From: Roseobacter sp.
Lineage (GTDB): Bacteria; Pseudomonadota; Alphaproteobacteria; Rhodobacterales; Rhodobacteraceae
Length of the DNA: 6,603 bases
Direction: 5' to 3'
Assembly: GCA_024636425.1 (NCBI GenBank)
Contig: JAGXHB010000234.1
Span: forward strand, 1 to 6,603
Shown: piece by piece, positions 1 through 5,958 of the stretch
How the letters are laid out: every line of letters starts with the position of its first letter
Numbering within the stretch: the stretch's first letter is position 1
Notes under the pieces: generated by a model
What the model was told of the DNA's origin: nothing
The model's database searches: none
Seen by the model: the letters and a program-made list of their open reading frames with translations, nothing else
Position numbers and translations under genes: made by a program

Positions 1-131
1 AAACCGAGACCGCGCTCAGCGCGATCGAAGGCGGCGTGCGCGCTGCCGTGATCCTTGACGGACGTGCGCCCAACGCCTGCCTGCTCGAATTGTTCACCGA
101 GCATGGCGCGGGCAGTATCATCCGCAAGTGA
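1..131 (+). CDS. argB: Acetylglutamate kinase, C-terminal end (5' part outside window)
   Basis: Partial gene: reading codons from base 3, 42 residues remain before the TGA at 129-131. The tail contains SAIEGGVRAAVILDG followed by LLELFTEHGAGSII, which matches the typical C-terminus of ArgB, where a helix and the final ELF-x3-G-x-G-[ST]-x-I strand close the nucleotide-binding lobe of the amino-acid kinase fold. ArgB phosphorylates N-acetyl-L-glutamate with ATP, the second step of arginine biosynthesis, in the cytoplasm. The stop codon overlaps the start of the next gene by one base (TGATG), so the two are probably co-transcribed and translationally coupled. The start, regulation and arginine-binding N-terminal features lie outside the window. 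The identification rests on a short but distinctive stretch. Confidence 0.9.
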   Translation, partial: TETALSAIEGGVRAAVILDGRAPNACLLELFTEHGAGSIIRK

Positions 132-784
132 TGAGCTTAGATGCTCTGGCAGGAGCCGCTGGTGACCATTGCCTAAGCGTTCTTGGTGCGTTTCACCCCG
201 ATCCTCGGGACAACGTGCCGGGCGAGTGCGGAACACTTGTGCTGCTCGGCCCGGACGAGCCTCGGTTCTGGCCCGTCTTTGCGGCAAGCCCCGAAGCGTT
301 GGACGGTCAGCCCGACGCGATGGACCGCTGGTCGACACGCGTTCTGACCCGGTGGGCAAGCGCGCTTGGCGCGACGGCGCTCTTTCCATTCGGGGAGGCA
401 CCCCACCGGCCCTTCTACAGCTGGGCGCTGCGCAGCGGGCGGAGCCACCCGTCGCCTGTCGCGTTTCTTGTCCATGACAACGCCGGATTATTCGTATCTT
501 TCCGGGGTGCGCTGGCCTTGCGCGAACGGCTGGACCTGCCGCCCCCCTCTCCTGCGCCGTGCCTGGACTGCACAGCCCAGCCCTGCGCCACCGCCTGCCC
601 CGTAGGCGCGTTGACGACCGCAGGCTACAACGTGCCGGCCTGCAAAGCATATCTGGCAAGCCCCGAAGGCCGCGACTGTGTCACCAACGGCTGCGCCGTT
701 CGGCGCGCCTGTCCGGTGTCACAACAGTTTGGCCGTTTGCCTGCACAATCCGCCTATCACATGCGTCATTTTATCGGAGCCTGA
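131..784 (+). CDS. Ferredoxin-like iron-sulfur protein with QueG-like cysteine region
   Basis: A 217-residue protein. The first ~135 residues show no motif I recognise; they are rich in Pro, Ala and Trp and contain no clear membrane segment or signal peptide, so a cytoplasmic location is inferred. The C-terminal part holds eight cysteines: C144-x2-C147-x4-C152-x3-C156-Pro, then C171 in the context PACKAYL, then C183-x4-C188-x5-C194-Pro. This pattern, including the C-x-x-Y-L element, resembles the two-[4Fe-4S] ferredoxin domain of epoxyqueuosine reductase QueG. The QueG cobalamin-binding N-terminal region is not evident, and the first motif has four rather than two residues between the second and third cysteines. 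An electron-transfer role is likely; partner and substrate are unknown. The ATG at 131 overlaps the argB stop (TGATG). A GTG at 128 would add one residue. No clear Shine-Dalgarno is visible, consistent with coupling to argB. The phosphatase gene starts one base after its stop. Confidence 0.85.
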   Translation: MSLDALAGAAGDHCLSVLGAFHPDPRDNVPGECGTLVLLGPDEPRFWPVFAASPEALDGQPDAMDRWSTRVLTRWASALGATALFPFGEAPHRPFYSWALRSGRSHPSPVAFLVHDNAGLFVSFRGALALRERLDLPPPSPAPCLDCTAQPCATACPVGALTTAGYNVPACKAYLASPEGRDCVTNGCAVRRACPVSQQFGRLPAQSAYHMRHFIGA

Positions 785-785
785 C

Positions 786-1286
786 ATGAAAAGATTGATC
801 CTGATGCGCCACGCCAAATCGGATTGGTCGGGTTCTGGCACCTCTGACCACGACAGGACACTAAACGCCCGCGGACGCCGGGATGCGCCTGCGTTGGGCA
901 ACTGGCTGCGGGAACAAGGGCTCGCCCCTGACGAGGTGCTGTGCTCCACGTCAACCCGCACACGCGAGACGCTGGACCTGCTGGCGCTCGGGGGGAAGCC
1001 CACTGTGCATTTCAACCGCGATCTCTACCTTGCTGAAGCTGCGGTCATACATAGGGTTCTGTCCAGTGCCCGTGGGAAGTCGGTGCTGTTGATCGGCCAC
1101 AATCCCGGAATCGGGGAAGTGGCGGGGCGTATTATGGACCCAGAAACCGACATCGACTGGATTGGCGACTATCCCACAGGTGCCACGCTTGTAACCACCC
1201 ACCAGATTGACGACTGGGCAAAGCTGTCGTGGGGCACCGGCGATGTGACACACAGCGTCGTACCGCGCGCTCTTTCATCATCCTGA
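786..1286 (+). CDS. SixA-type histidine phosphatase (phosphoglycerate mutase-like superfamily)
   Basis: A 166-residue single-domain protein, the usual size of short SixA-like histidine phosphatases. It begins LILMRHAKSDW, carrying the Arg8-His9 pair of the superfamily; His9 is the expected phospho-accepting histidine. Other motifs are LNARGRRDAP (about 26-35), STSTRTRET around Arg58, the LYLAE segment (about 80-84) expected to carry the acidic residue, and GHNPG (104-108) with the second catalytic histidine, His105. SixA of E. coli dephosphorylates histidine phosphotransfer proteins, but many family members have unknown substrates, so no specific target is claimed. No signal peptide is present, so it should be cytoplasmic. 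The ATG follows the upstream stop after one base and has GGAG about 9 bases before it, inside the preceding gene. It is the last gene of the argB-side operon and is followed at once by a terminator hairpin. The overlapping in-frame start at 678 would lie wholly inside the upstream gene and was not used. Confidence 0.93.
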   Translation: MKRLILMRHAKSDWSGSGTSDHDRTLNARGRRDAPALGNWLREQGLAPDEVLCSTSTRTRETLDLLALGGKPTVHFNRDLYLAEAAVIHRVLSSARGKSVLLIGHNPGIGEVAGRIMDPETDIDWIGDYPTGATLVTTHQIDDWAKLSWGTGDVTHSVVPRALSSS

Positions 1287-1291
1287 ACACA

Positions 1292-1316
1292 AAAGGCGGG
1301 GATTGCCCCCGCCTTT
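1292..1316. terminator. Bidirectional rho-independent terminator between convergent operons
   Basis: A perfect 10-bp inverted repeat, AAAGGCGGGG (1292-1301) and CCCCGCCTTT (1307-1316), encloses a 5-base loop. The A-runs and T-runs at the ends give a short U-tract in both directions; the minus-strand transcript ends its stem in TTTT. It begins 5 bases after the phosphatase stop and lies 21 bases beyond the aapP stop, so one hairpin can end both converging operons. No termination data are available, so function is inferred from structure and placement. Confidence 0.9.
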
Positions 1317-1337
1317 CACCCTGTTCTGCAATCGGGT

Positions 1338-2108
1338 TCAGTGCCCGAGGATCTGGCTCAGGAACAGCTTGGTCCGTGGGCTTTGCGGGTTGTTGAAGAA
1401 CTCTTCGGGTTCGTTCTGTTCAACGATCTGACCCTCGTCCATGAAAATCACGCGGTGGGCCACCTGACGGGCAAAGCCCATCTCGTGGGTAACGCAGATC
1501 ATGGTCATGCCATCTTCGGCGAGCTCTACCATGGTATCAAGAACTTCCTTGATCATCTCGGGGTCAAGCGCCGACGTCGGCTCGTCGAAGAGCATGATAC
1601 GCGGGCGCATGCAAAGGCTTCGTGCGATGGCCACACGCTGCTGCTGACCGCCTGAAAGCTGGCCTGGATATTTCTTCGCCTGATCCGGGATCTTGACCTT
1701 TTCAAGGAAGTGCATCGCGACTTCTTCGGCCTCTTTCTTGGGGGTCTTGCGGACCCAGATCGGGGCCAGCGTGCAATTCTCGAGGATCGTCAGGTGTGGA
1801 AACAGGTTGAAGTGCTGAAAGCACATGCCAACCTCTGACCGGATCTTGTCGATGTTCTTGACGTCCGACGACAGCACCGTCCCGTCCACTTCGATCCTGC
1901 CCTTCTGGTGTTCTTCCAGCGCGTTGATGCAGCGGATCAGGGTGGACTTACCCGAACCGGACGGACCCGCGATCACGATACGTTCACCGCGATAGACCGT
2001 AAGGTCGATGTCGCGCAGAACATGAAACGTCCCAAACCATTTGTTCATCTTTTCGATGCTGATCGCGACTTCGTCCGAGACCTTCATCGCTTTTGCTTGT
2101 TCAGCCAT
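1338..2108 (-). CDS. aapP: General/polar amino-acid ABC transporter ATP-binding protein
   Basis: A 256-residue ABC ATPase of the polar amino-acid uptake family, which powers import by ATP hydrolysis at the inner face of the cytoplasmic membrane. All motifs are intact: Walker A GPSGSGKST (48-56), Q-loop Gln98 in CFQHFNLFPH, signature LSGGQQQR (151-158), Walker B IMLFDE (171-176), D-loop SALD (179-182) and switch His208 in VTHEMGFA. The FNLFPHLT and VTHEMGFA stretches are typical of the GlnQ/HisP/AapP group. The gene is the last of the minus-strand operon, 14 bases after aapM. The start is supported by AAGGAAAGG ending 7 bases upstream, which overlaps the aapM stop; Met8 and Met21 are less likely starts. 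The name aapP (bztD in Rhodobacter capsulatus) follows from gene order and the neighbouring large permeases; other HAAT ATPases are very similar in isolation. A strong terminator lies downstream. Confidence 0.97.
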   Translation of the reverse strand: MAEQAKAMKVSDEVAISIEKMNKWFGTFHVLRDIDLTVYRGERIVIAGPSGSGKSTLIRCINALEEHQKGRIEVDGTVLSSDVKNIDKIRSEVGMCFQHFNLFPHLTILENCTLAPIWVRKTPKKEAEEVAMHFLEKVKIPDQAKKYPGQLSGGQQQRVAIARSLCMRPRIMLFDEPTSALDPEMIKEVLDTMVELAEDGMTMICVTHEMGFARQVAHRVIFMDEGQIVEQNEPEEFFNNPQSPRTKLFLSQILGH

Positions 2109-2122
2109 TGTTCAGCCTTTCC

Positions 2123-3418
2123 TTAATGGTGGTCGGTCTGGAGTTGACGTTCCAGCCATTGTGAATATTGCGAAATGCCATAGCAGACGACAAAGAACAG
2201 CAAGGCGGCAAAGCCCCACAACTCCCAGTAAACGCCGTTCCAGTCGGTTGAGGCGAGAATCGGGCCCCGGATCATGCCGACCAGATCGAACATCGAGATG
2301 ATCGAGACCAGCGTCGTATCCTTGAACAGCCCCACGGCGACGTTCACGATGCCGGGGATCGAGATTTTCAGGGCCTGCGGCAAGATGATAAGCCGCATCG
2401 ACTGCGCGTAATCCAGACCCAGACTTTCTGCGCCCTCGTACTGACCACGCGGCAAGGCCGCCAGACCGCCCCGGATCACCTCAGCGATATAGGCGGCAGC
2501 GAACATGGTGATCATGATGATCACGCGCAGGATCAGGTCAAAGTTTGTACCGGGTGGCAGGAAGTAGGCCAGAACCACGTTCGCCACGAACAGCAGCGTG
2601 ATCAGCGGCACCCCGCGGATGAATTCGATGAAGACGACGCAGATCAGCTTGATGATCGGCAGGCTGGACTGACGTCCAAGTGCAAGCAGAATACCCAGCG
2701 GCAGCGACAGTGACACACAGATCACGCCAAGGATCATGTTGAGCATGAAGCCCCCCATGTTCCGTGAGTCGACGGCTTCGAGCGCCAGAACACCCGACAG
2801 CGACGGGGTGATGAAGCCACTCAGGATCCAGACCACCAAGGCGGTTGCAATGCCCGCGAAGAATCCCACCGCAAAGTTGTTTTTGACAAGCTTTGAATAG
2901 ACCAGATAGCCGGCCACCACGCTGAGCAATGCAGCAAGCGGCACCATCAACGAGCCTCCCCAGATCAACCAGAATGCGATGAAGGGATAAAGCGCTGTCA
3001 GGAACAACAGCTTGCGCGGCACGAAGGAAAAAAGCACCGGCGACACCGCAACGAACAGCAAAATAAACGCCAGTGTGGGGCGCCAGTAGCCATCACGCGG
3101 ATAGGCGATGCCGAACAAGAGTTGGTTCCAACGCTCGGAAAGCACCGAGAAACAGCCCCCCGGCGCGCCGTCCAGTACCTCGCGACATTCGCGGATGTTC
3201 GACGTCGTCCAGACCCCGCCCAGCAACCACGGCAAAAAGCCAGACAGCAGGACGTAGATCAGATAAAGGGCCGCGAGGGTCAGGATGGTATAGGGGATCG
3301 ACGAAAACAGGCTTTCGCGGACCCATTTGACCGGCCCTTGTGCCGTTAACGGCGGTGTCGCCTGAGGCAGCATCGTGTCGCGGACGAAGGGAACGGACTG
3401 TGCATGTGTATCGGACAT
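2123..3418 (-). CDS. aapM: General amino-acid ABC transporter permease AapM/BztC
   Basis: A 431-residue inner-membrane permease forming the translocation path together with AapQ. Hydrophobic segments occur near residues 42-66, 115-132, 137-160, 161-174, 184-204, 225-247, 257-287, 296-313 and 401-415. The cytoplasmic EAA loop contacting the ATPase is at about 328-348 (EGAESLGLDYAQ, ending ILPQ). The protein is about twice the length of ordinary polar amino-acid permeases (about 220-240 residues), which is normal for AapM/BztC. The extra N-terminal part carries a soluble stretch at about 70-110 with two cysteines and RWNQLLFG, as I recall for this family. The start is well supported: AAGGAG sits about 8 bases upstream, inside the end of aapQ, and only one base separates the aapQ stop from this ATG, so the two permeases are probably made in step. 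The hydrophilic N-terminal ~40 residues are expected to be cytoplasmic. Substrate range (Glu, Gln, Asp, Asn and others) is known for homologues, not shown here. Confidence 0.96.
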   Translation of the reverse strand: MSDTHAQSVPFVRDTMLPQATPPLTAQGPVKWVRESLFSSIPYTILTLAALYLIYVLLSGFLPWLLGGVWTTSNIRECREVLDGAPGGCFSVLSERWNQLLFGIAYPRDGYWRPTLAFILLFVAVSPVLFSFVPRKLLFLTALYPFIAFWLIWGGSLMVPLAALLSVVAGYLVYSKLVKNNFAVGFFAGIATALVVWILSGFITPSLSGVLALEAVDSRNMGGFMLNMILGVICVSLSLPLGILLALGRQSSLPIIKLICVVFIEFIRGVPLITLLFVANVVLAYFLPPGTNFDLILRVIIMITMFAAAYIAEVIRGGLAALPRGQYEGAESLGLDYAQSMRLIILPQALKISIPGIVNVAVGLFKDTTLVSIISMFDLVGMIRGPILASTDWNGVYWELWGFAALLFFVVCYGISQYSQWLERQLQTDHH

Positions 3419-3419
3419 C

Positions 3420-4634
3420 TTACCGCTCCTTCAGGCTGACGGAAGTATTGTAGACGTTCATGATCGCGGAAATCGACAGCGAGATCGTGAGATAGAAGAG
3501 CATCAGCAGAAGGACACATTCGATCGCGCGGCCCGTCTGGTTCAGGGTGATGCCGCCGAGCGTCGCAGTGATGTCCGCGTAGCCGACTGCAATCGCCAGC
3601 GAGGAATTCTTGGTGATGTTGAGGTATTGCGAAATCAGGGGCGGAATGATGACTCGCAGCGCCTGTGGCAGCACGACAAGGTTCATCACGCGCTTGGGCC
3701 GCAACCCCAGCGACGATGCCGCTTCGGTCTGTCCCCTCGAAATCGCCTGAATACCGGCGCGGACGTTTTCAGCGATGAAAGCACCTGTATACACCGACAG
3801 CGCCAGCCAAAGCGCGATCAGCGGTGCGCCAATCTGCAATCCTCCGCCAAAGTTGAACCCTGCAAGGGCGGGGTAATCCAGGCTCACCGGACGGCCCAGA
3901 ATAAAGAACGCCAACAGCGTCGGCAGGATCAGTATGGCAGCGGTCGGCCACGCCCTTGGCAACAGTTTGCCCGTATCAAACAGCAGTTTGACGGCGTAGC
4001 GGCGATAGGCGATGGCCGCTATGATCGACAAGACAAAGGTCGCAACAACGAACATTGAGCCGGGGCCCCAGACGGGCCACGGAATGTACACCCCACGGTT
4101 GGTAAAGGCGAAAGCCCCCAGGAACATGCTGGAAGCGGGGTCGTCGCCACGAAACGCACTTGGCGAGGGCAGGACAGCCGTCATCAGCGTGTAGATCATC
4201 AGGATCCAGATCAGCACCGGAATATTGCGGAAAATCTCGACGTAGACAGCCATCAGCTTGGACACGAGCCAGTTCTTCGACAGACGTGCCACCCCCGCGA
4301 GAACGCCCAGAATGGTCGCGGTCACACAGGCCAGAAACGCCACCAGCAGGGTGTTGATGATGCCCACCATCGCCGCACGCAGGTTGCTGTCCTGACTGCT
4401 ATAGTCGATCAGGCTTTGGTTGATGTCGTACCCGGCAGGCACGCCCAGAAATCCATAGGAAATGTTCAAGCCCGCTTCGGCGAGGTTGCGCATCAGGTTG
4501 ATCCCCAGAAAGGCCATCAGGGCGATCAGAAGTAAGAGTGCAACAAACTGGAAGGTATAGGAGCGATAGCGGGTGTCGTTCAGCAACATCGACAGCCGGA
4601 ACGAACCCTGTTGAGGGTCGGACAAAGTCGTCAT
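3420..4634 (-). CDS. aapQ: General amino-acid ABC transporter permease AapQ/BztB
   Basis: A 404-residue inner-membrane permease, partner of AapM. Hydrophobic segments are seen near residues 27-48, 88-115, 126-152, 192-210, 230-247, 267-287 and 372-392, with further hydrophobic stretches around 320-350. The EAA loop is at about 304-324 (EAASSLGLRPKR, ending VLPQ), and EIFRNIPVLIWIL (133-145) is the conserved element at the start of the permease core. As in other AapQ/BztB proteins, a long insertion (about 150-265) with additional membrane segments interrupts the core found in the smaller HisQ/GlnP-type permeases. The ATG is preceded by a modest AGGGA about 7 bases upstream, weaker than the sites before aapJ, aapM and aapP. 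It is the first gene after a 121-base gap that holds a stem-loop and a TATAAT box, so its transcript level may differ from that of aapJ. The stop is one base from the aapM start. Confidence 0.96.
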   Translation of the reverse strand: MTTLSDPQQGSFRLSMLLNDTRYRSYTFQFVALLLLIALMAFLGINLMRNLAEAGLNISYGFLGVPAGYDINQSLIDYSSQDSNLRAAMVGIINTLLVAFLACVTATILGVLAGVARLSKNWLVSKLMAVYVEIFRNIPVLIWILMIYTLMTAVLPSPSAFRGDDPASSMFLGAFAFTNRGVYIPWPVWGPGSMFVVATFVLSIIAAIAYRRYAVKLLFDTGKLLPRAWPTAAILILPTLLAFFILGRPVSLDYPALAGFNFGGGLQIGAPLIALWLALSVYTGAFIAENVRAGIQAISRGQTEAASSLGLRPKRVMNLVVLPQALRVIIPPLISQYLNITKNSSLAIAVGYADITATLGGITLNQTGRAIECVLLLMLFYLTISLSISAIMNVYNTSVSLKER

Positions 4635-4660
4635 CAGATTATCCCTGTGTTCCGGACCTG

Positions 4661-4666
4661 ATTATA
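4661..4666 (-). promoter_or_regulatory. Isolated perfect -10 hexamer (possible internal aapQMP promoter)
   Basis: The minus strand reads TATAAT here, preceded by TGCG (close to, but not exactly, an extended -10). A start about 7 bases downstream would lie roughly 20 bases before the aapQ ATG. No convincing -35 hexamer is seen at 15-18 bases upstream, where the sequence is GC-rich (GCCAGC region). This is weak evidence, noted because the perfect hexamer lies just after the intergenic stem-loop. Confidence 0.25.
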
Positions 4667-4716
4667 CGCATCTTTTCGATGTCGCTGGCCGGGTTTGTTT
4701 TTGGTCGCAAGAGGGA

Positions 4717-4747
4717 CGAAGGGCGCAGCGTTTCGCCGCGCCCTTCG
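4717..4747 (-). other. Intergenic stem-loop between aapJ and aapQ (attenuator or mRNA-stabilising hairpin)
   Basis: A perfect 10-bp stem, CGAAGGGCGC (4717-4726) with GCGCCCTTCG (4738-4747), encloses 11 bases that can add three more pairs (GCG/CGC around a TTT loop) after one mismatch. It begins 9 bases past the aapJ stop. On the minus-strand transcript it is followed by TCCCTCTTGCG, not a U-run, so it is probably not a full terminator. Hairpins in this position in periplasmic-transporter operons often protect the binding-protein mRNA or allow only partial read-through; that role is inferred here. Confidence 0.75.
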
Positions 4748-4756
4748 AAGATTTGT

Positions 4757-5773
4757 TTAGCGTACTGGAGGCGCGTACAGCAGGCCGCCGTCTGTCCACT
4801 GTGCGTTCAAACCACGCGAAAGGCCGATCGGTGTTTCTTCGCCGATGTTCTTGGCAAAGATTTCGCCGTAGTTGCCTTCGGCTGCGATCGCGTTCTTGGC
4901 CCAATCTGCTTCAAGACCCAGCATCTCGCCCAAAGTACCTTCGGTACCCAGCAGACGTGCAATCTCGGGGTTGGTCGCGTTGGACGCCATTTCTTCGACG
5001 TTGGCAGATGTCACACCCAGCTCTTCAGCAGCGATCAGAGCGTTGAGAACCCAACGTGTCAGATCACCCCAGTCGTTGTCGCCATGACGGACGAGCGGGC
5101 CCAGAGGCTCTTTGGAGATGATTTCCGGCAGGATCACGTGGTCGCCAGGGTTTTCAAAGGTCGCGCGTGTCGCGGCCAGACCGGAGGCGTCCGTTGTGTA
5201 GGTGTCGCAAGCGCCGGCAAGGTACTGCTGCTGGCCTTCTGCGTTTGTCTCAACAGGCACGGGCTCGTAGCTGATGTTGTTGTTGCGGAAATAGTCCGCA
5301 AGGTTCAGCTCGGTTGTTGTACCCGTCTGGATGCACACGGTTGCGCCGTCCAGCTCCTTGGCCGAGGAAACGCCAAGCGCCTTCGGCACCATGAAGCCTT
5401 GGCCGTCATAGTAGTTCACACCGACAAAGTCGAACTTGAGGTCGACATCGCGGGAGAACGTCCATGTGGTGTTCCGCGCAAGAAAGTCGATCTCGCCCGA
5501 TGCAAGCGCTGTAAAGCGTGTCTTGCCGGTCGTTGGGATGAATTCAACGGCTTGTGGATCGTTGAAAATCGCGGCTGCAACGGCACGGCAAACCGCAACG
5601 TCGAAACCTTCCCACTCACCATTCGAGTTTGGCGCCGCAAAGCCAGCCAGACCTGTGGCCACGCCACAGTTCAGATTGCCGCGTGCCTTAACGTCGTCAA
5701 GTGTCGCTGCAACAGAAGCACCAGCGAGAACGCCAGCTACTGTCAACGCACCAAAGAATACGGATTTGTTCAT
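4757..5773 (-). CDS. aapJ: General amino-acid ABC transporter periplasmic binding protein
   Basis: A 338-residue family 3 extracellular solute-binding protein that captures L-amino acids in the periplasm and delivers them to AapQM. The N-terminus MNKSVFFGALTVAGVLAG, followed by ASVA, is a signal peptide: a lysine, then a hydrophobic core, with cleavage expected around Ala22-Ala23. The mature protein begins with TLDDVKARGNLNCGV, then EGFDVAVCRAVAAAIF (about 55-70) and KTRFTALASGEIDFL (about 84-98), the usual first-lobe elements of the family; VCIQTGTTTE (146-155) is the second-lobe binding segment. Three or four cysteines remain in the mature chain (36, 62, 147, 189), suggesting disulfides as in AapJ/BztA. 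The frame stays open upstream to an ATG at 5863, but the start at 5773 is chosen because AGGAAGAGG ends 5 bases before it and the signal peptide begins exactly there. First gene of the operon; the homologous systems are aapJ of Rhizobium and bztA of Rhodobacter capsulatus. Confidence 0.97.
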   Translation of the reverse strand: MNKSVFFGALTVAGVLAGASVAATLDDVKARGNLNCGVATGLAGFAAPNSNGEWEGFDVAVCRAVAAAIFNDPQAVEFIPTTGKTRFTALASGEIDFLARNTTWTFSRDVDLKFDFVGVNYYDGQGFMVPKALGVSSAKELDGATVCIQTGTTTELNLADYFRNNNISYEPVPVETNAEGQQQYLAGACDTYTTDASGLAATRATFENPGDHVILPEIISKEPLGPLVRHGDNDWGDLTRWVLNALIAAEELGVTSANVEEMASNATNPEIARLLGTEGTLGEMLGLEADWAKNAIAAEGNYGEIFAKNIGEETPIGLSRGLNAQWTDGGLLYAPPVR

Positions 5774-5778
5774 TGTTA

Positions 5779-5787
5779 CCTCTTCCT
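5779..5787 (-). promoter_or_regulatory. Strong Shine-Dalgarno site deciding the aapJ start
   Basis: The minus strand reads AGGAAGAGG, ending 5 bases before the ATG at 5773. This is the strongest ribosome-binding site in the operon and fixes the start at the signal peptide rather than at the in-frame ATG 90 bases upstream. A high translation rate fits the excess of binding protein that such importers need. Confidence 0.85.
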
Positions 5788-5793
5788 GATTTT

Positions 5794-5812
5794 CCGCCAC
5801 GTAATCGGGCGG
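5794..5812 (-). repeat. Small hairpin just upstream of the aapJ Shine-Dalgarno
   Basis: CCGCC and GGCGG form a 5-bp all-GC stem around a 9-base loop; on the transcript it is followed by AAAATC and then the Shine-Dalgarno. It leaves the ribosome-binding site single-stranded and could be a simple spacer or part of a larger leader fold. Confidence 0.4.
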
Positions 5813-5817
5813 TTTAT

Positions 5818-5843
5818 CCGACACCTTTTTGGGTCGGAGGTGT
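5818..5843 (-). repeat. Two overlapping, mutually exclusive hairpins in the aapJ leader
   Basis: Read on the minus strand, ACACCT (5838-5843) can pair with AGGTGT (5821-5826), a 6-bp stem with an 11-base loop. Alternatively CCGACCC (5831-5837) can pair with GGTGTCGG (5818-5825) with one bulged T and an AAAAA loop, a more GC-rich 7-bp stem. The two share the AGGTGT strand, so only one can form at a time. The segment ACCTC (5837-5841), which is tied up in the first stem, is complementary to GAGGT inside and just after the aapJ Shine-Dalgarno. Pairing is seen in sequence; any switching role is inference. Confidence 0.4.
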
Positions 5844-5845
5844 TC

Positions 5846-5866
5846 ATAATGGATTGAACCCATTAT
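5846..5866. repeat. AT-rich 7-bp inverted repeat upstream of aapJ (possible operator)
   Basis: ATAATGG (5846-5852) and CCATTAT (5860-5866) form a perfect dyad with a 7-base spacer, 73 bases upstream of the aapJ start. The 14-base centre-to-centre spacing and the AT-rich arms stand out against the GC-rich surroundings and would suit either a dimeric DNA-binding regulator or a weak RNA hairpin. No known operator consensus is recognised. Confidence 0.4.
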
Positions 5867-5958
5867 TGAGAGGGAGTTTGGGCGGATTTACGCTAGGACG
5901 TCAAGTCTTGGTGCCGAAAAATACGCCGCCTGCCCTTGGGGAAAGCCTAGTTTTCAAG

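Larger units (their letters stand above)
5774..5958 (-). promoter_or_regulatory. Upstream region and probable mRNA leader of the aap operon
   Basis: A 185-base non-coding gap between the chaperone gene and aapJ, both on the minus strand. It is expected to hold the aapJ promoter, since the transporter is functionally unrelated to the upstream gene and no readable coding signal crosses the gap. A TTGACG at 5899-5904 (minus strand) is the best -35 candidate, but 17-18 bases downstream only CCAAAC/CAAACT is found, so no promoter is assigned with confidence. The proximal half contains several inverted repeats listed separately. I see no clear rho-independent terminator for the upstream gene, so some read-through into aapJ is possible. 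Confidence 0.5.

Noticed and set aside
366..605. Overlapping plus-strand frames inside the ferredoxin-like gene
   Set aside because: They lack ribosome-binding sites and recognisable domains, while the frame at 131-784 has the ordered cysteine motifs and correct junctions with its neighbours.
3375..4058. Plus-strand open frame of 227 codons opposite aapQ
   Set aside because: The product is extremely rich in Arg, Gln and Asp with no domain, and the opposite strand encodes a well-conserved membrane permease.
4538..5857. Plus-strand open frame of 439 codons, lying opposite aapJ and the aapJ-aapQ gap
   Set aside because: It is antisense to a clearly conserved gene with a signal peptide and good ribosome-binding site; the translated product is Cys/Arg/Val-rich with no recognisable domain and it also crosses the stem-loop. 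It is a by-product of GC-rich codon use.
5774..5863. Possible 30-residue N-terminal extension of AapJ from an in-frame ATG at 5863
   Set aside because: It would bury the signal peptide inside the protein, has no good ribosome-binding site, and a strong Shine-Dalgarno lies directly before the ATG at 5773.
5875..5904. TTGACG (-35) with CAAACT (-10) as aapJ promoter
   Set aside because: The -35 is good but the -10 matches only three of six positions; it is mentioned in the upstream-region entry and not called as a promoter.
5911..5958. Terminator for the ATP12-family gene
   Set aside because: There is a TATTTTT stretch on the minus strand after GC-rich sequence, but I could not form a stable stem directly before it.
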